A DNA stretch of 64,000 bases from an uncultured Hyphomonadaceae bacterium. Lineage in GTDB: Bacteria > Pseudomonadota > Alphaproteobacteria > Caulobacterales > Hyphomonadaceae. Shown here one piece after another: positions 36,259 to 44,379 of the stretch. The notes under the pieces are model-generated. The model worked only from the letters and a program-made list of their open reading frames with translations. It was not told the origin of the DNA and did not search any database. Position 1 is the first letter of the stretch. Each line of letters starts with the position of its first letter. The stretch lies in the NCBI GenBank assembly GCA_913057945.1, contig CAJXOF010000006.1:124001-188000 (forward strand). Direction: 5' to 3'. The position numbers and the translations under genes are program-made.

Positions 36259-37286
36259 GCTCGGCTCACACAGAAATCTGTCAGCTCTTCAAGGGCGCGG
36301 CGATAAGGCGATTCATCAAGCGTTCTAAGTGCCCCCTTGGCGAGCGCAGCATAGGCCTCGGCTTCCTGTACGGTCGCTTCGGCGGCCCCGGTGGCGCGGA
36401 TCAGGTGAACCGCATGAGCGAGGTCTGCGTCCTGCTGGGTTTCCGGGTTCATGGCCCGATCCCAGAACAGACGGTCCTCATCTGAGCCGCGACGTTTCGC
36501 GATGATGATCGGCAATGTGATCTTGCACTCGCGGAAATCGTCGCCGACGGACTTGCCGATGACGGATGTGGTGCCGCCATAATCCAGCACATCGTCGATG
36601 ATCTGGAAGGCAAGGCCGAGATTCTTGCCATAGGTGGCGAGGGCATGCGCGTGGCGGTCACCGCCGACCGACATGGCGCCGGTTTCCGCAGCAGCTTCGA
36701 ACAGCGCGCCAGTCTTGGCCTCGATGATGGCCAGATAGTCCTCGGTGGGCAGGTCACGGGCCTGCATCGCTGCCAATTGGCGAACTTCGCCCTCGGCAAT
36801 GACTGTTGAGGCTGTTGCCAGCCGATTCAGGATTTCGAGACTGTTGGTTTCGACCAGCAGGTTGAAGGCGCGCGCAAACAGAAAATCCCCGACCAGAATC
36901 GAGGCCTTGTTGCCCCAGATCGCTTTTGCGGCGGGCTTTCCGCGACGCAAATCGCTCTCATCGACCACATCATCGTGCAGCAGGGTGGCCGTGTGAATGA
37001 ATTCCACGGCCGCCGCGAGGGCATGAGTGGCCTTGTTGGGCTCTCCGACTGCATGGGCGGAAATCAGCGTGATCAGGGGCCTGAGCCGCTTACCGCCTGC
37101 CGAAACGATATAGCCCGATAGGTCCGGGATCACGGAAATCGGGCTCGCTGCGCGGGTGGCCAGCAAAGTTTCGACTTCACCGAGGTCTTTGGCCACAAGC
37201 GCCTGCATTCGATCCACGATGGAACCGACGGCCTCTTTGCCTCTTGGTTTTGGCGAAAGGGTCACGTTGTTACTGGCTCCCATCAT
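36252..37286 (-). CDS. Polyprenyl diphosphate synthase (IspB-like, quinone side chain)
   Basis: This trans-type long-chain prenyltransferase condenses IPP onto allylic diphosphates to make the ubiquinone or menaquinone side chain. The first Asp-rich motif is LLHDDVVDESDLRRG and the second is IIDDVLDYGG; GGKRLRPLI binds the diphosphate. Length is about 344 residues from the ATG at 37286, followed by a second ATG at 37283. A longer version from 37355 is possible but has no clear ribosome binding site. The chain length made cannot be read from the sequence with confidence. It diverges from the lipoprotein gene at 37451. Confidence 0.92.
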   Translation of the reverse strand: MMGASNNVTLSPKPRGKEAVGSIVDRMQALVAKDLGEVETLLATRAASPISVIPDLSGYIVSAGGKRLRPLITLISAHAVGEPNKATHALAAAVEFIHTATLLHDDVVDESDLRRGKPAAKAIWGNKASILVGDFLFARAFNLLVETNSLEILNRLATASTVIAEGEVRQLAAMQARDLPTEDYLAIIEAKTGALFEAAAETGAMSVGGDRHAHALATYGKNLGLAFQIIDDVLDYGGTTSVIGKSVGDDFRECKITLPIIIAKRRGSDEDRLFWDRAMNPETQQDADLAHAVHLIRATGAAEATVQEAEAYAALAKGALRTLDESPYRRALEELTDFCVSRAY

Positions 37287-37450
37287 TTCTCTGACGAAAT
37301 GGGAAATAGTCTTAGGATGAGTTCGCATCAAGCGCGCCGTGGCACCCCGACGCATCTGACGGCGATGTGTTGTGGCGAAACCTCGCTCGGTATGCGAAAC
37401 ATATAGTCAATTGGATCGTTGAGAATACTCCAACAAGGAAAGGTTCCCAC

Positions 37451-37942
37451 ATGAAGCCATATGCAATCCTGATTGCCGCCAGCCTGCTTGCTGCGTGCGC
37501 GTCGAACGCCGCCTATGGGCCAGCCTCAAAATCCGGAGCCATGGGCTATTCCAGCCAGCAGATCGAAACCGGACGCTACCAGGTCTCCTATACGGATTCC
37601 GACCCCTCCCGTGCGCGCGACCGGGCGCTGCTCCGGGCAGCCGAACTAACCCTGCAGGAAGGCTCCGACTGGTTTGAGATCACCAGCAGCTTTACGGACC
37701 AGTCCGAAGAGGGCCGCAGCGGCGGCTCCAGTGTCTCGATTGGCGGGTCCTCCGGCTCGTATGGCCGCAGCAGCAGTGTCGGTGTTGGCGTAGGGATCGG
37801 CATTCCTATCGGCGGGAGCACCAGCGGCGCGGTGACGGAAGTCCTCGAAATCATGACTGGCAAGGGTGCCAAGCCCGACCGTCCGGCGGTGTATGATGCC
37901 CGTTCGGTCGACATCAATCTGCGAGGAACGGTGACCGAATGA
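37451..37942 (+). CDS. CC0125/CC1285-type lipoprotein
   Basis: This 163-residue protein has a lipoprotein signal with lipobox LAAC. It then has the block GYSSQQIETGRYQVSYTDSDPSRARDRALLRAAELTLQEGSDWFEI, shortened here to its key parts GYS, GRYQVSY and RAAELT...GSDWF, which is characteristic of the CC0125/CC1285 family described from Caulobacter. A Gly/Ser-rich stretch follows (residues about 95-130). Function is unknown. AAGGAAAGG lies about nine bases before the ATG. Its stop overlaps the next start (ATGA). Confidence 0.82.
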   Translation: MKPYAILIAASLLAACASNAAYGPASKSGAMGYSSQQIETGRYQVSYTDSDPSRARDRALLRAAELTLQEGSDWFEITSSFTDQSEEGRSGGSSVSIGGSSGSYGRSSSVGVGVGIGIPIGGSTSGAVTEVLEIMTGKGAKPDRPAVYDARSVDINLRGTVTE

Positions 37943-38145
37943 AGGAAGTCTTCCGGACCAACGATCTCGTCAAACTGAGCTATATCGAGCATCTGCTACA
38001 GGAAGCTGGTCTCAAATATTTTATTGCCGACCAGCATATCTCGGCTGTGGAAGGCAATATCGGGGCGTTCCCGAGGCGCGTCATGGTGCCAGAAGAGCTT
38101 CTGCAAGCGGCCGAAACGGCGCTCTCAGAAGTCGAACGCGGCTAG
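37939..38145 (+). CDS. DUF2007-family small protein
   Basis: This 68-residue soluble protein matches the DUF2007 layout: MKEVFRTNDLVKLSYIEHLL, an A-G-L-x-Y-F strand, and RVMVPEELLQAAETAL at the end. The family is annotated as a putative signal-transducing or PII-like ferredoxin-type fold, with no proven role. The ATG overlaps the preceding lipoprotein stop, and its stop overlaps the GTG of the methyltransferase gene, so the three are translationally coupled. DUF2007 next to this methyltransferase and a prenyl synthase is a recurrent alphaproteobacterial order. Confidence 0.85.
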   Translation: MKEVFRTNDLVKLSYIEHLLQEAGLKYFIADQHISAVEGNIGAFPRRVMVPEELLQAAETALSEVERG

Positions 38146-38873
38146 TGGGCGGGATTACGGAAGACACGCTCTACCAGGGACGGGTTACACTGTTCCAACC
38201 CGAAAAGGGATTCAGGGCCAGCACGGATTCGCTGATGCTGGCTGCTGCGCTGCCGGAAAAACCGGGCGGAGACGCGCTTGAGATCGGGTGCGGATGTGGC
38301 GCCGCGCTTTTGACGGCGGCATTCCGCCTGTCACAGATGCGTGTGACAGGCGTCGATATCGATGAGGGCATGACCAGCCTTGCGCAGCAATCTGTCTCGT
38401 CCAACCAGTTCGAAGACCGGGTCTGTGTGGAAACGGGCAATGCCGCCGAATGGGTGCGCGACAAGGAAAACCGGTTCGACGTTGTCTTTGCCAATCCGCC
38501 CTATTTCGAACCTGGCCGGATTTCGGCGCCGGGCGCAGAGAAAACAGGGGCTTACCTCGAATCGCTTAGCCTGGATGGCTGGATCAAGGCGATGGCCTTT
38601 GCGGCCCGGCCCCGCGCGCCTATCGTTATCATCCATCGCGCCGCTGAACTCGCCCGGATTCTGTCTGTTCTGGATCGGCTCACAGGGGAGATCACTGTCT
38701 TGCCGATTGCATCCAGGCATGGCGAAGAGGCCCGCCGGGTATTGGTGCGTGGGCGCAAGGGGCTGAAGCGCGGGCAGGTGCATTTGCTGGCACCGCTTCT
38801 CACTCATACAGTAGAGGGACAGGCCAGCCCGGAGCTCAACGCGATTCGGGATGGCGAGGCCATCAACTGGTAG
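38145..38873 (+). CDS. tRNA1(Val) (adenine(37)-N6)-methyltransferase-like protein
   Basis: This 242-residue class I methyltransferase has the SAM motif LEIGCGCGAALL at about residues 45-56 and the N6-adenine motif NPPYFEPG at about 116. That is the pattern of TrmN6/YfiC-type enzymes that methylate A37 of tRNA-Val. Assignment to that exact substrate is from family likeness only. It uses a GTG start sharing its G with the DUF2007 stop (TAGTG). Confidence 0.85.
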   Translation: MGGITEDTLYQGRVTLFQPEKGFRASTDSLMLAAALPEKPGGDALEIGCGCGAALLTAAFRLSQMRVTGVDIDEGMTSLAQQSVSSNQFEDRVCVETGNAAEWVRDKENRFDVVFANPPYFEPGRISAPGAEKTGAYLESLSLDGWIKAMAFAARPRAPIVIIHRAAELARILSVLDRLTGEITVLPIASRHGEEARRVLVRGRKGLKRGQVHLLAPLLTHTVEGQASPELNAIRDGEAINW

Positions 38874-38948
38874 TCCGGTTTTTCTGGGAATTGCCACAAT
38901 TTCAGTCTAGGATCGCGATTAGGGTAGGGCGCAGAAAAGGAGTTGGCC

Positions 38949-39086
38949 ATGTTCGGCTTTTTGTTCTTTGGCTTCCTGTTTATCGGTCTGGTCCTGGCGA
39001 TGCTCGGTCATGGCGGTTTCTATCGCAAGGTCACCGGGCGCGGTGCCGGATCGAATGACCATGAAGATTCGCGCGGGTCTTTCTGA
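38949..39086 (+). CDS. 45-residue single-pass membrane peptide
   Basis: This short gene has an AAGGAG ribosome binding site (38938-38943) five bases before the ATG. The product opens with a strongly hydrophobic helix (MFGFLFFGFLFIGLVLAMLG, residues 1-20), then HGGFYRKVTGRG and an acidic, polar tail ending in SRGSF. It has no signal-peptidase site. It lies between the methyltransferase gene and glyQ on the same strand. Short length means the call depends mainly on the ribosome binding site and clean membrane topology; I know no family. Confidence 0.6.
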   Translation: MFGFLFFGFLFIGLVLAMLGHGGFYRKVTGRGAGSNDHEDSRGSF

Positions 39087-39158
39087 TCGCATTCCCGTGC
39101 TTGCCTCGCCTTGCGCGCGGCTGTAACCCGGCACGCAATCGATATCCGGATCCGAGCC

Positions 39159-40055
39159 ATGACCGCACCCAAGGCACACGCCAAACCGAAATCCTTTCAG
39201 GACCTCATCCTGACGCTCCAGGCCTATTGGGCCGACAAGGGATGCGCGATCCTCCAGCCCTATGACATGGAAGTCGGCGCTGGAACGCTGCACCCGGCCA
39301 CTGTGCTGCGGGCGCTGGGGCCTAAGAACTGGCGGGCGGCCTATGTCCAGCCGTCGCGCCGCCCGAAGGATGCGCGTTATGGCGAGAATCCGAACCGGCT
39401 CGGCCATTACTACCAGTTCCAGGTCATCCTGAAGCCGAACCCGGACAATCTGCAGGACCTCTACCTTGAAAGCCTCTATGCCATTGGTATCGATCCGACC
39501 GTTCACGACATCCGCTTTGTCGAGGATGATTGGGAGAATCCGACCGTCGGGGCCTGGGGCCTTGGCTGGGAAGTCTGGTGCGACGGGATGGAAGTCAGCC
39601 AGTACACCTATTTCCAGCAGGTCGGCGGGCTCGACGTGTTCCCGGTATCGGGCGAACTGACCTACGGCCTCGAACGACTCGCCATGTATGTGTTCGGTGT
39701 CGACAATGTCTACGACCTGCCGTTCAACGATCCGGACAGCGCGGTGCCGTTGAGCTATGGCGACGTATTCCTCGAAAACGAGAGACAACAGTCCGCCTTC
39801 AATTTCGAGCATTCCGATGTCGAGATGCTGAAGCGCTGGTTTGCCGATTGCGAAAACCAGTCGAGCGCCCTGCGCGATGCCGGCAAACCTTTGCCGGCCT
39901 ATGACTATGCGCTGAAGGCATCGCACACCTTCAACCTGATCGACGCGCGTGGGGCCATCAGCCCGACCGAGCGCCAAGCCTATATTGCCCGCGTGCGGGA
40001 CCTTGCCCGCGGCGCGGCGGCGCAATGGGCAGAGCAGGAAGAGGCGCAAGCCTAG
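39159..40055 (+). CDS. glyQ: Glycine--tRNA ligase alpha subunit
   Basis: This is the class II catalytic subunit of the heterotetrameric bacterial GlyRS. The 298-residue protein starts [20 protein letters not shown], with [16 protein letters not shown] and [14 protein letters not shown] ([12 protein letters not shown]) motif 1/2 blocks, and [18 protein letters not shown]. The ATG at 39159 is chosen because it opens the family N-terminus; an in-frame ATG at 39111 would add 16 residues that do not look like the family. The beta subunit is two kilobases downstream, split off by the caspase-WD40 gene. Confidence 0.96.
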   Translation: MTAPKAHAKPKSFQDLILTLQAYWADKGCAILQPYDMEVGAGTLHPATVLRALGPKNWRAAYVQPSRRPKDARYGENPNRLGHYYQFQVILKPNPDNLQDLYLESLYAIGIDPTVHDIRFVEDDWENPTVGAWGLGWEVWCDGMEVSQYTYFQQVGGLDVFPVSGELTYGLERLAMYVFGVDNVYDLPFNDPDSAVPLSYGDVFLENERQQSAFNFEHSDVEMLKRWFADCENQSSALRDAGKPLPAYDYALKASHTFNLIDARGAISPTERQAYIARVRDLARGAAAQWAEQEEAQA

Positions 40056-40085
40056 CTTCGACCCCTGACAGATTTGGTTATTCCG

Positions 40086-40110
40086 CACCGTAAGGGTAAC
40101 CTTACCGGTG
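40086..40110 (+). promoter_or_regulatory. Stable hairpin just before the ribosome binding site of the caspase gene
   Basis: CACCGTAAGG (40086-40095) pairs with CCTTACCGGTG (40100-40110) with one bulged base around a GTAA (GNRA) tetraloop. The stem ends three bases before GGAGG (40113-40117), the ribosome binding site of the caspase-WD40 gene, and 30 bases after the glyQ stop. There is no T-tract, so it is unlikely to be a simple terminator; modulation of translation or RNA processing between the two genes is possible. Confidence 0.55.
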
Positions 40111-40124
40111 TGGGAGGACACGTC

Positions 40125-41990
40125 ATGTTACGCTGGATACTCGTCTGCCTTGTGGCCCTCTGTCTTGCGCTCGGCGCGGACGCGAAGACCAAGCGCGCCC
40201 TGATTGTCGGTGTCGGCGACTATGAACAATTGCCAGACCTGCAGAAGACGACCGGGGACGCCACCGGCTATTCCGAGGCATTTGGGGATGCGCTGGGCTT
40301 TGAAGTCACCCGCCTGATCGATCCGGGCACGATTGAGTTTCTTGAGGCGCTGGACGGCTTCCTCCAATCCATCGAGCCGGGCGACGAGGTCGCTTTCATC
40401 TTTTCCGGACATGGCTGGTCGGATGGCGCGGACAATTTCCTGGCTTTGACCGATGCACCGCTCGAATCCTCCGAATTCGCGCTGAGACGCCAGACCGTGT
40501 CGCTGTCGAATGATGTGCTGGCCGAGATCAAGGCGCGCAAGCCGGGCCTGTTGTTCGCCATCGTGGATGCCTGCCGGGACAATCCCTTCGACACCGGAAC
40601 GCGCAGTGTGACGCGTGGCCTGTCGCGGCTGGAGATCGTGCCGGGCACCCTGGTCGTCTATGCGGCGGGCACCCGCCAGAAGGCGCTCGACCGGCTGGGG
40701 CCGGAGGACGAGTCGCCCTATTCGGTGTTCACGCGCAGCCTGTTGCCGCGCCTCAGCGATCCGGCCAACCCGTTGCTGCGCAGTGTGGACGAGACGCGCA
40801 CCGAAGTTGCGACACTGGCCTCCTCGATCAATCATGAGCAACGTCCGGCGATCTATTCTGACGTCTCGCTGGATTATTGCTTTGCCGGGGCGTGCCGTGT
40901 GGAGACCGGTATGGATCAGGAAACCACTGACTGGGTCGAAATCTCCAGCGCCGGCTATACGGCTGTCGACCCGTGCACCAAATATGCGCGGCATCTGGAG
41001 CATTATCCCAATGGAAAGTTCGCTGATGTGGCGCGCCGCAATCTCGCGAATCCACCCTGCGCCCGTACGCGTCTGAAGCTGAAGGACGTCTCCCATTTTG
41101 GAGACCTGAACGGCCATAGCGACGAGGTCTATGGGGTCGATTACAGCCCAAGCGGCCGGTTCGTAGCGAGTGCGTCGGCGGATAACACGGCACGTCTCTG
41201 GATCGTCGGCATGAGCGCGGATTTGTTCGGGGAGACAACCGAGTTCAAAGGGCACACGGCGCCGGTGCTGACGGTTCGCTTCAGCCCGGATGAGGAACGG
41301 CTGATCACGGCATCGGAAGACGGCACAGCGCGCATCTGGTCTGCAATCGGCGGCGAGGTGCGGCTGGTGCTCGACGGGCATCAGGATGTCGTTTCTTACG
41401 CTGAATACAGCCCTTTCGGGGATCGGGTGATTACCGCCTCCTATGACGAAACAGCACGTATCTGGGACTCACGCACGGGCGAGGAGATGCTGCGCCTGAC
41501 GGGGCATTCCGGTGCAGTCCGTTCCGCGCGGTTCAATTTTGATGCAAGCCGGATCGTCACGGCGTCAAATGATGGCACTGTGCGCCTCTGGAATGCCGAG
41601 ACGGGCGAGCAACTCCGCATGGTCGAGTCCAGTGCTGTGCCAGCCACCTATGCCACTTTCAGCCCTGATGGAGAGCGCATCCTTGTTGCCTCTGCCGACA
41701 AGGTGGCCCGCATTTGGAGCGCGGGTGGCGAGGTTCTGGAATTGACTGGCCATGACGCCCCGCTCTGGAATGCGGCCTTCAGTGCGGACGGGGAATTCGT
41801 GGCCACCAGCGCGATGGACCTGTCCGGCAGGATCTGGGATGCCGAGACCGGGGCCTTTCTGGCCGGGGTGCAGGATTTGAGCATGTTCGGGGCGAACTGG
41901 ATCGAGTTTGCGCCGGACGGCAAGAGGCTGGTCGTGTCCATGAAGGGCGGCGCCGTGCAGCTCTGGCAGCTCAGCTTTGAGGCTGACTAA
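40125..41990 (+). CDS. Exported caspase-like (C14) protease with seven WD40 repeats
   Basis: This 621-residue protein has a signal peptide (about 1-20, ending ALGADA). A caspase/metacaspase-fold domain covers about 22-250, with catalytic H96 in FSGHGWSDG and C150 in VDACRDNPF at the family's usual spacing. A short linker contains the repeat-like CTKYARHLEHYPNGKFADVA (about 284-303). A predicted seven-bladed WD40 propeller runs from about 328 to 618, each blade ending in forms such as TARLW, ARIW or VRLW. Orthocaspases cleave after Arg, Lys or Asp depending on type; the substrate is unknown. GGAGG supports the ATG at 40125. Confidence 0.88.
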   Translation: MLRWILVCLVALCLALGADAKTKRALIVGVGDYEQLPDLQKTTGDATGYSEAFGDALGFEVTRLIDPGTIEFLEALDGFLQSIEPGDEVAFIFSGHGWSDGADNFLALTDAPLESSEFALRRQTVSLSNDVLAEIKARKPGLLFAIVDACRDNPFDTGTRSVTRGLSRLEIVPGTLVVYAAGTRQKALDRLGPEDESPYSVFTRSLLPRLSDPANPLLRSVDETRTEVATLASSINHEQRPAIYSDVSLDYCFAGACRVETGMDQETTDWVEISSAGYTAVDPCTKYARHLEHYPNGKFADVARRNLANPPCARTRLKLKDVSHFGDLNGHSDEVYGVDYSPSGRFVASASADNTARLWIVGMSADLFGETTEFKGHTAPVLTVRFSPDEERLITASEDGTARIWSAIGGEVRLVLDGHQDVVSYAEYSPFGDRVITASYDETARIWDSRTGEEMLRLTGHSGAVRSARFNFDASRIVTASNDGTVRLWNAETGEQLRMVESSAVPATYATFSPDGERILVASADKVARIWSAGGEVLELTGHDAPLWNAAFSADGEFVATSAMDLSGRIWDAETGAFLAGVQDLSMFGANWIEFAPDGKRLVVSMKGGAVQLWQLSFEAD

Positions 41991-42075
41991 GCGCCCCATC
42001 TGCACGTCCAGCGCTTGACCCCGCCGCCTGCGCGAGTATGCCGTGCAGGCTTGTAATTACTGGCTGGACCCCTTC

Positions 42076-44175
42076 ATGGCAGACCTGATTCTCGAACTCT
42101 TTTCAGAGGAAATCCCCGCGCGTATGCAGGCGAAGGCCGAGAGCGATCTCGGGACTGCGCTGGAAAAGGCGCTGGGCGAGGCGGGACTGAGCTGGTCGAA
42201 GCTGGAAACCGCCTCCGGCCCGCGCCGCCTGGCCGTATTCGTGGACGGGCTGTCGGAGCGCTCCGCCGATGTGAAGGAAGAGCGCAAGGGCCCGAAGGTC
42301 GGTGCGCCAGACAAGGCGGTCGAGGGCTTCCTGCGCGGCGCAGGGCTGAGCGATATCAGCCAGGCCGAAGTGCGCTCCGACCCGAAGAAGGGCGACTTCT
42401 ACGTTGCCGTAATCGAGACGCCGGGCCGCGACGCGACCGATATCATCGCAGAGGCCGTGCCAGCCATCATTCGCGGTTTCCATTGGCCCAAGAGCATGCG
42501 CTGGGGCACTGGGGAGCTGCGCTGGGTGCGCCCGCTGCAGCGGATTGTCTGTGTGCTGGATGGGAAAGTGGTGCCATTCGAAGTGGATGGCATTTCCAGC
42601 GGTGACGAGACCGAAGGCCACCGCGTGCATGGCCGCGGTCCGTTCAAGGTTACCTCCCGCAAGGATTATGAGAGCCAGCTTAGCGGCGCAGGCCATGTGA
42701 AGCTGACGCGCGATGCGCGGCGCGAGGTGATCCTCGCCGGCATCGAAAAAGTCTGCGTGGATGCGGGCCTTGAATGGATCGAAGACAAGGGCTTGCTCGA
42801 AGAGGTCGTTGGCCTCGCCGAATGGCCGGTCGTCGTGCTCGGCGACATGGACCCGGCCTTCCTGGCGCTGCCGCCGGAAGTGATCCAGCTTTCCATGCGG
42901 ACGCACCAGAAATACTTCGCCGTGAACGACAAGAAGGCCGGAAAGCTCGCGCCGAACTTCATCCTTGTGGCGAATATCGAGGCGACCGATGGCGGCAAGA
43001 AGCTGGCCGAGGGCAATTCGCGCGTCCTGTCGGCGCGGCTAGATGATGGCCGCTTCTTCTGGGAGAAGGACAAGGCGACGCCCCTGGAAGACATGGCCGA
43101 GAAACTCTCGACCATCGCTTTCAAGGCCGAGCTTGGCAGCCTGGGCGACAAGGTAGAGCGCGTCGCGGCGCTCGCCCGCGAACTGGCCCCGAAAGTGGGC
43201 GCCGATCCGGAACTTGCCGAACGCGCCGCGCGCCTCGCCAAGGCAGACCTCGTCTCAGAAATGGTCGGCGAATTCCCGGAATTGCAGGGCGTGATGGGTC
43301 GCTACTACGCGCTGGAAGCGGGCGAGCCCGACGCTGTCGCTGACGCCATCCGCGATCATTACAAGCCGCAAGGCCCGAGCGACTCCGTGCCGACCGACCC
43401 AGTCGGCATCGCCGTCGCGCTTGCCGACAAGTTGGATACGCTGGTTGGATTCTGGGCGATTGATGAGAAGCCGACCGGTTCGAAGGACCCGTTTGCGTTG
43501 AGACGTGCCGCACTGGGTGTGGTGCGGATCGTGTTGGGGAGTGACGCTCGTTTCAGTTTACGAGAAGTTGGTGGCAAAGCTGATTTCGGCCTTGCAGAAC
43601 ATATAGAAGGCAAAGGGTTTGTAGGCGGCTCATGGGAAGACTACGGAGCAGACCTGCTTTCCTTCTTCGCCGACCGCCTGAAACAGCACCTCCGCGATGA
43701 AGGTCAACGCCATGACCTGATCGACGCGGTCTTCGCGCTTGGCGAGGATGATCTTGTCCTGATTACGCGCCGCGTCGAGGCGCTCGGAGCGTTCCTTGAT
43801 ACCGAAGACGGCGCAAACCTGCTCGCAGGTTACAAGCGCGCGGCGAACATCCTGAAGGCCGAGGAGAAGAAGGGCGATCTGCCTGCTGACCTCTCCGTCA
43901 ATGACGCGCTCACCGCCAAGGGCCCTGCCGAGGAAAAGGCCCTCGCGAAAGCCTTGTCCGATGTCGAAGCCGCCATCGAAGGCCCGCTCAAATCCGAGGA
44001 CTTCACCGCCGCCATGGCCGAACTCGCCAAATTGCGCGGTCCGGTGGATGATTTCTTCGAAGCCGTCATGGTCAATGACGAGGATTCCGCCGTGCGCGCG
44101 AATCGCCTGGCGCTACTCACAAAAATTCGTGGAACGCTTCACCGCGTAGCGGATTTTTCCCGCATTGATGGCTGA
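42076..44175 (+). CDS. glyS: Glycine--tRNA ligase beta subunit
   Basis: This 699-residue tRNA-binding partner of GlyQ starts MADLILELFSEEIPARMQ, the family N-terminus. It shows SMRWGTGELRWVRPLQRI and SMRTHQKYFAVND, and an anticodon-binding C-terminal part ending NRLALLTKIRGTLHRVADFSRI. The HD-like region includes GRYYALEAGEPDAVADAI. A window at about 43541-43650 uses codons otherwise rare in this DNA (TTA, CGA, ATA, GTA, AGT). The ATG at 42076 is chosen over 42043 on family length; a ribosome binding site is weak. Confidence 0.95.
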   Translation: MADLILELFSEEIPARMQAKAESDLGTALEKALGEAGLSWSKLETASGPRRLAVFVDGLSERSADVKEERKGPKVGAPDKAVEGFLRGAGLSDISQAEVRSDPKKGDFYVAVIETPGRDATDIIAEAVPAIIRGFHWPKSMRWGTGELRWVRPLQRIVCVLDGKVVPFEVDGISSGDETEGHRVHGRGPFKVTSRKDYESQLSGAGHVKLTRDARREVILAGIEKVCVDAGLEWIEDKGLLEEVVGLAEWPVVVLGDMDPAFLALPPEVIQLSMRTHQKYFAVNDKKAGKLAPNFILVANIEATDGGKKLAEGNSRVLSARLDDGRFFWEKDKATPLEDMAEKLSTIAFKAELGSLGDKVERVAALARELAPKVGADPELAERAARLAKADLVSEMVGEFPELQGVMGRYYALEAGEPDAVADAIRDHYKPQGPSDSVPTDPVGIAVALADKLDTLVGFWAIDEKPTGSKDPFALRRAALGVVRIVLGSDARFSLREVGGKADFGLAEHIEGKGFVGGSWEDYGADLLSFFADRLKQHLRDEGQRHDLIDAVFALGEDDLVLITRRVEALGAFLDTEDGANLLAGYKRAANILKAEEKKGDLPADLSVNDALTAKGPAEEKALAKALSDVEAAIEGPLKSEDFTAAMAELAKLRGPVDDFFEAVMVNDEDSAVRANRLALLTKIRGTLHRVADFSRIDG

Positions 44176-44379
44176 TACAGGTCAGAGCGCCCCGGCGTCC
44201 CTGTGTCAGACTGAAACGGCCCGTCTGCACGGGAACGCGCCAATGTGTCACGAACAACGTTGTCACCCGGCGCGTGCCCTTTCGGACACTGGCCAATGGC
44301 GCTGCAATGCAGCATAGGAATTGCAATTCGCCCCGCGTAAGCACGGGGGATTCGAGATATGTATCGGAAGGCAGAATTC

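Noticed and set aside
44301..44348. Short palindromes before ppdK (GCTGCAATGCAGC and CCCCG/CGGGG with GTAA in the loop)
   Set aside because: Each is short, no regulator or riboswitch pattern fits, and similar lengths occur by chance in GC-rich DNA.
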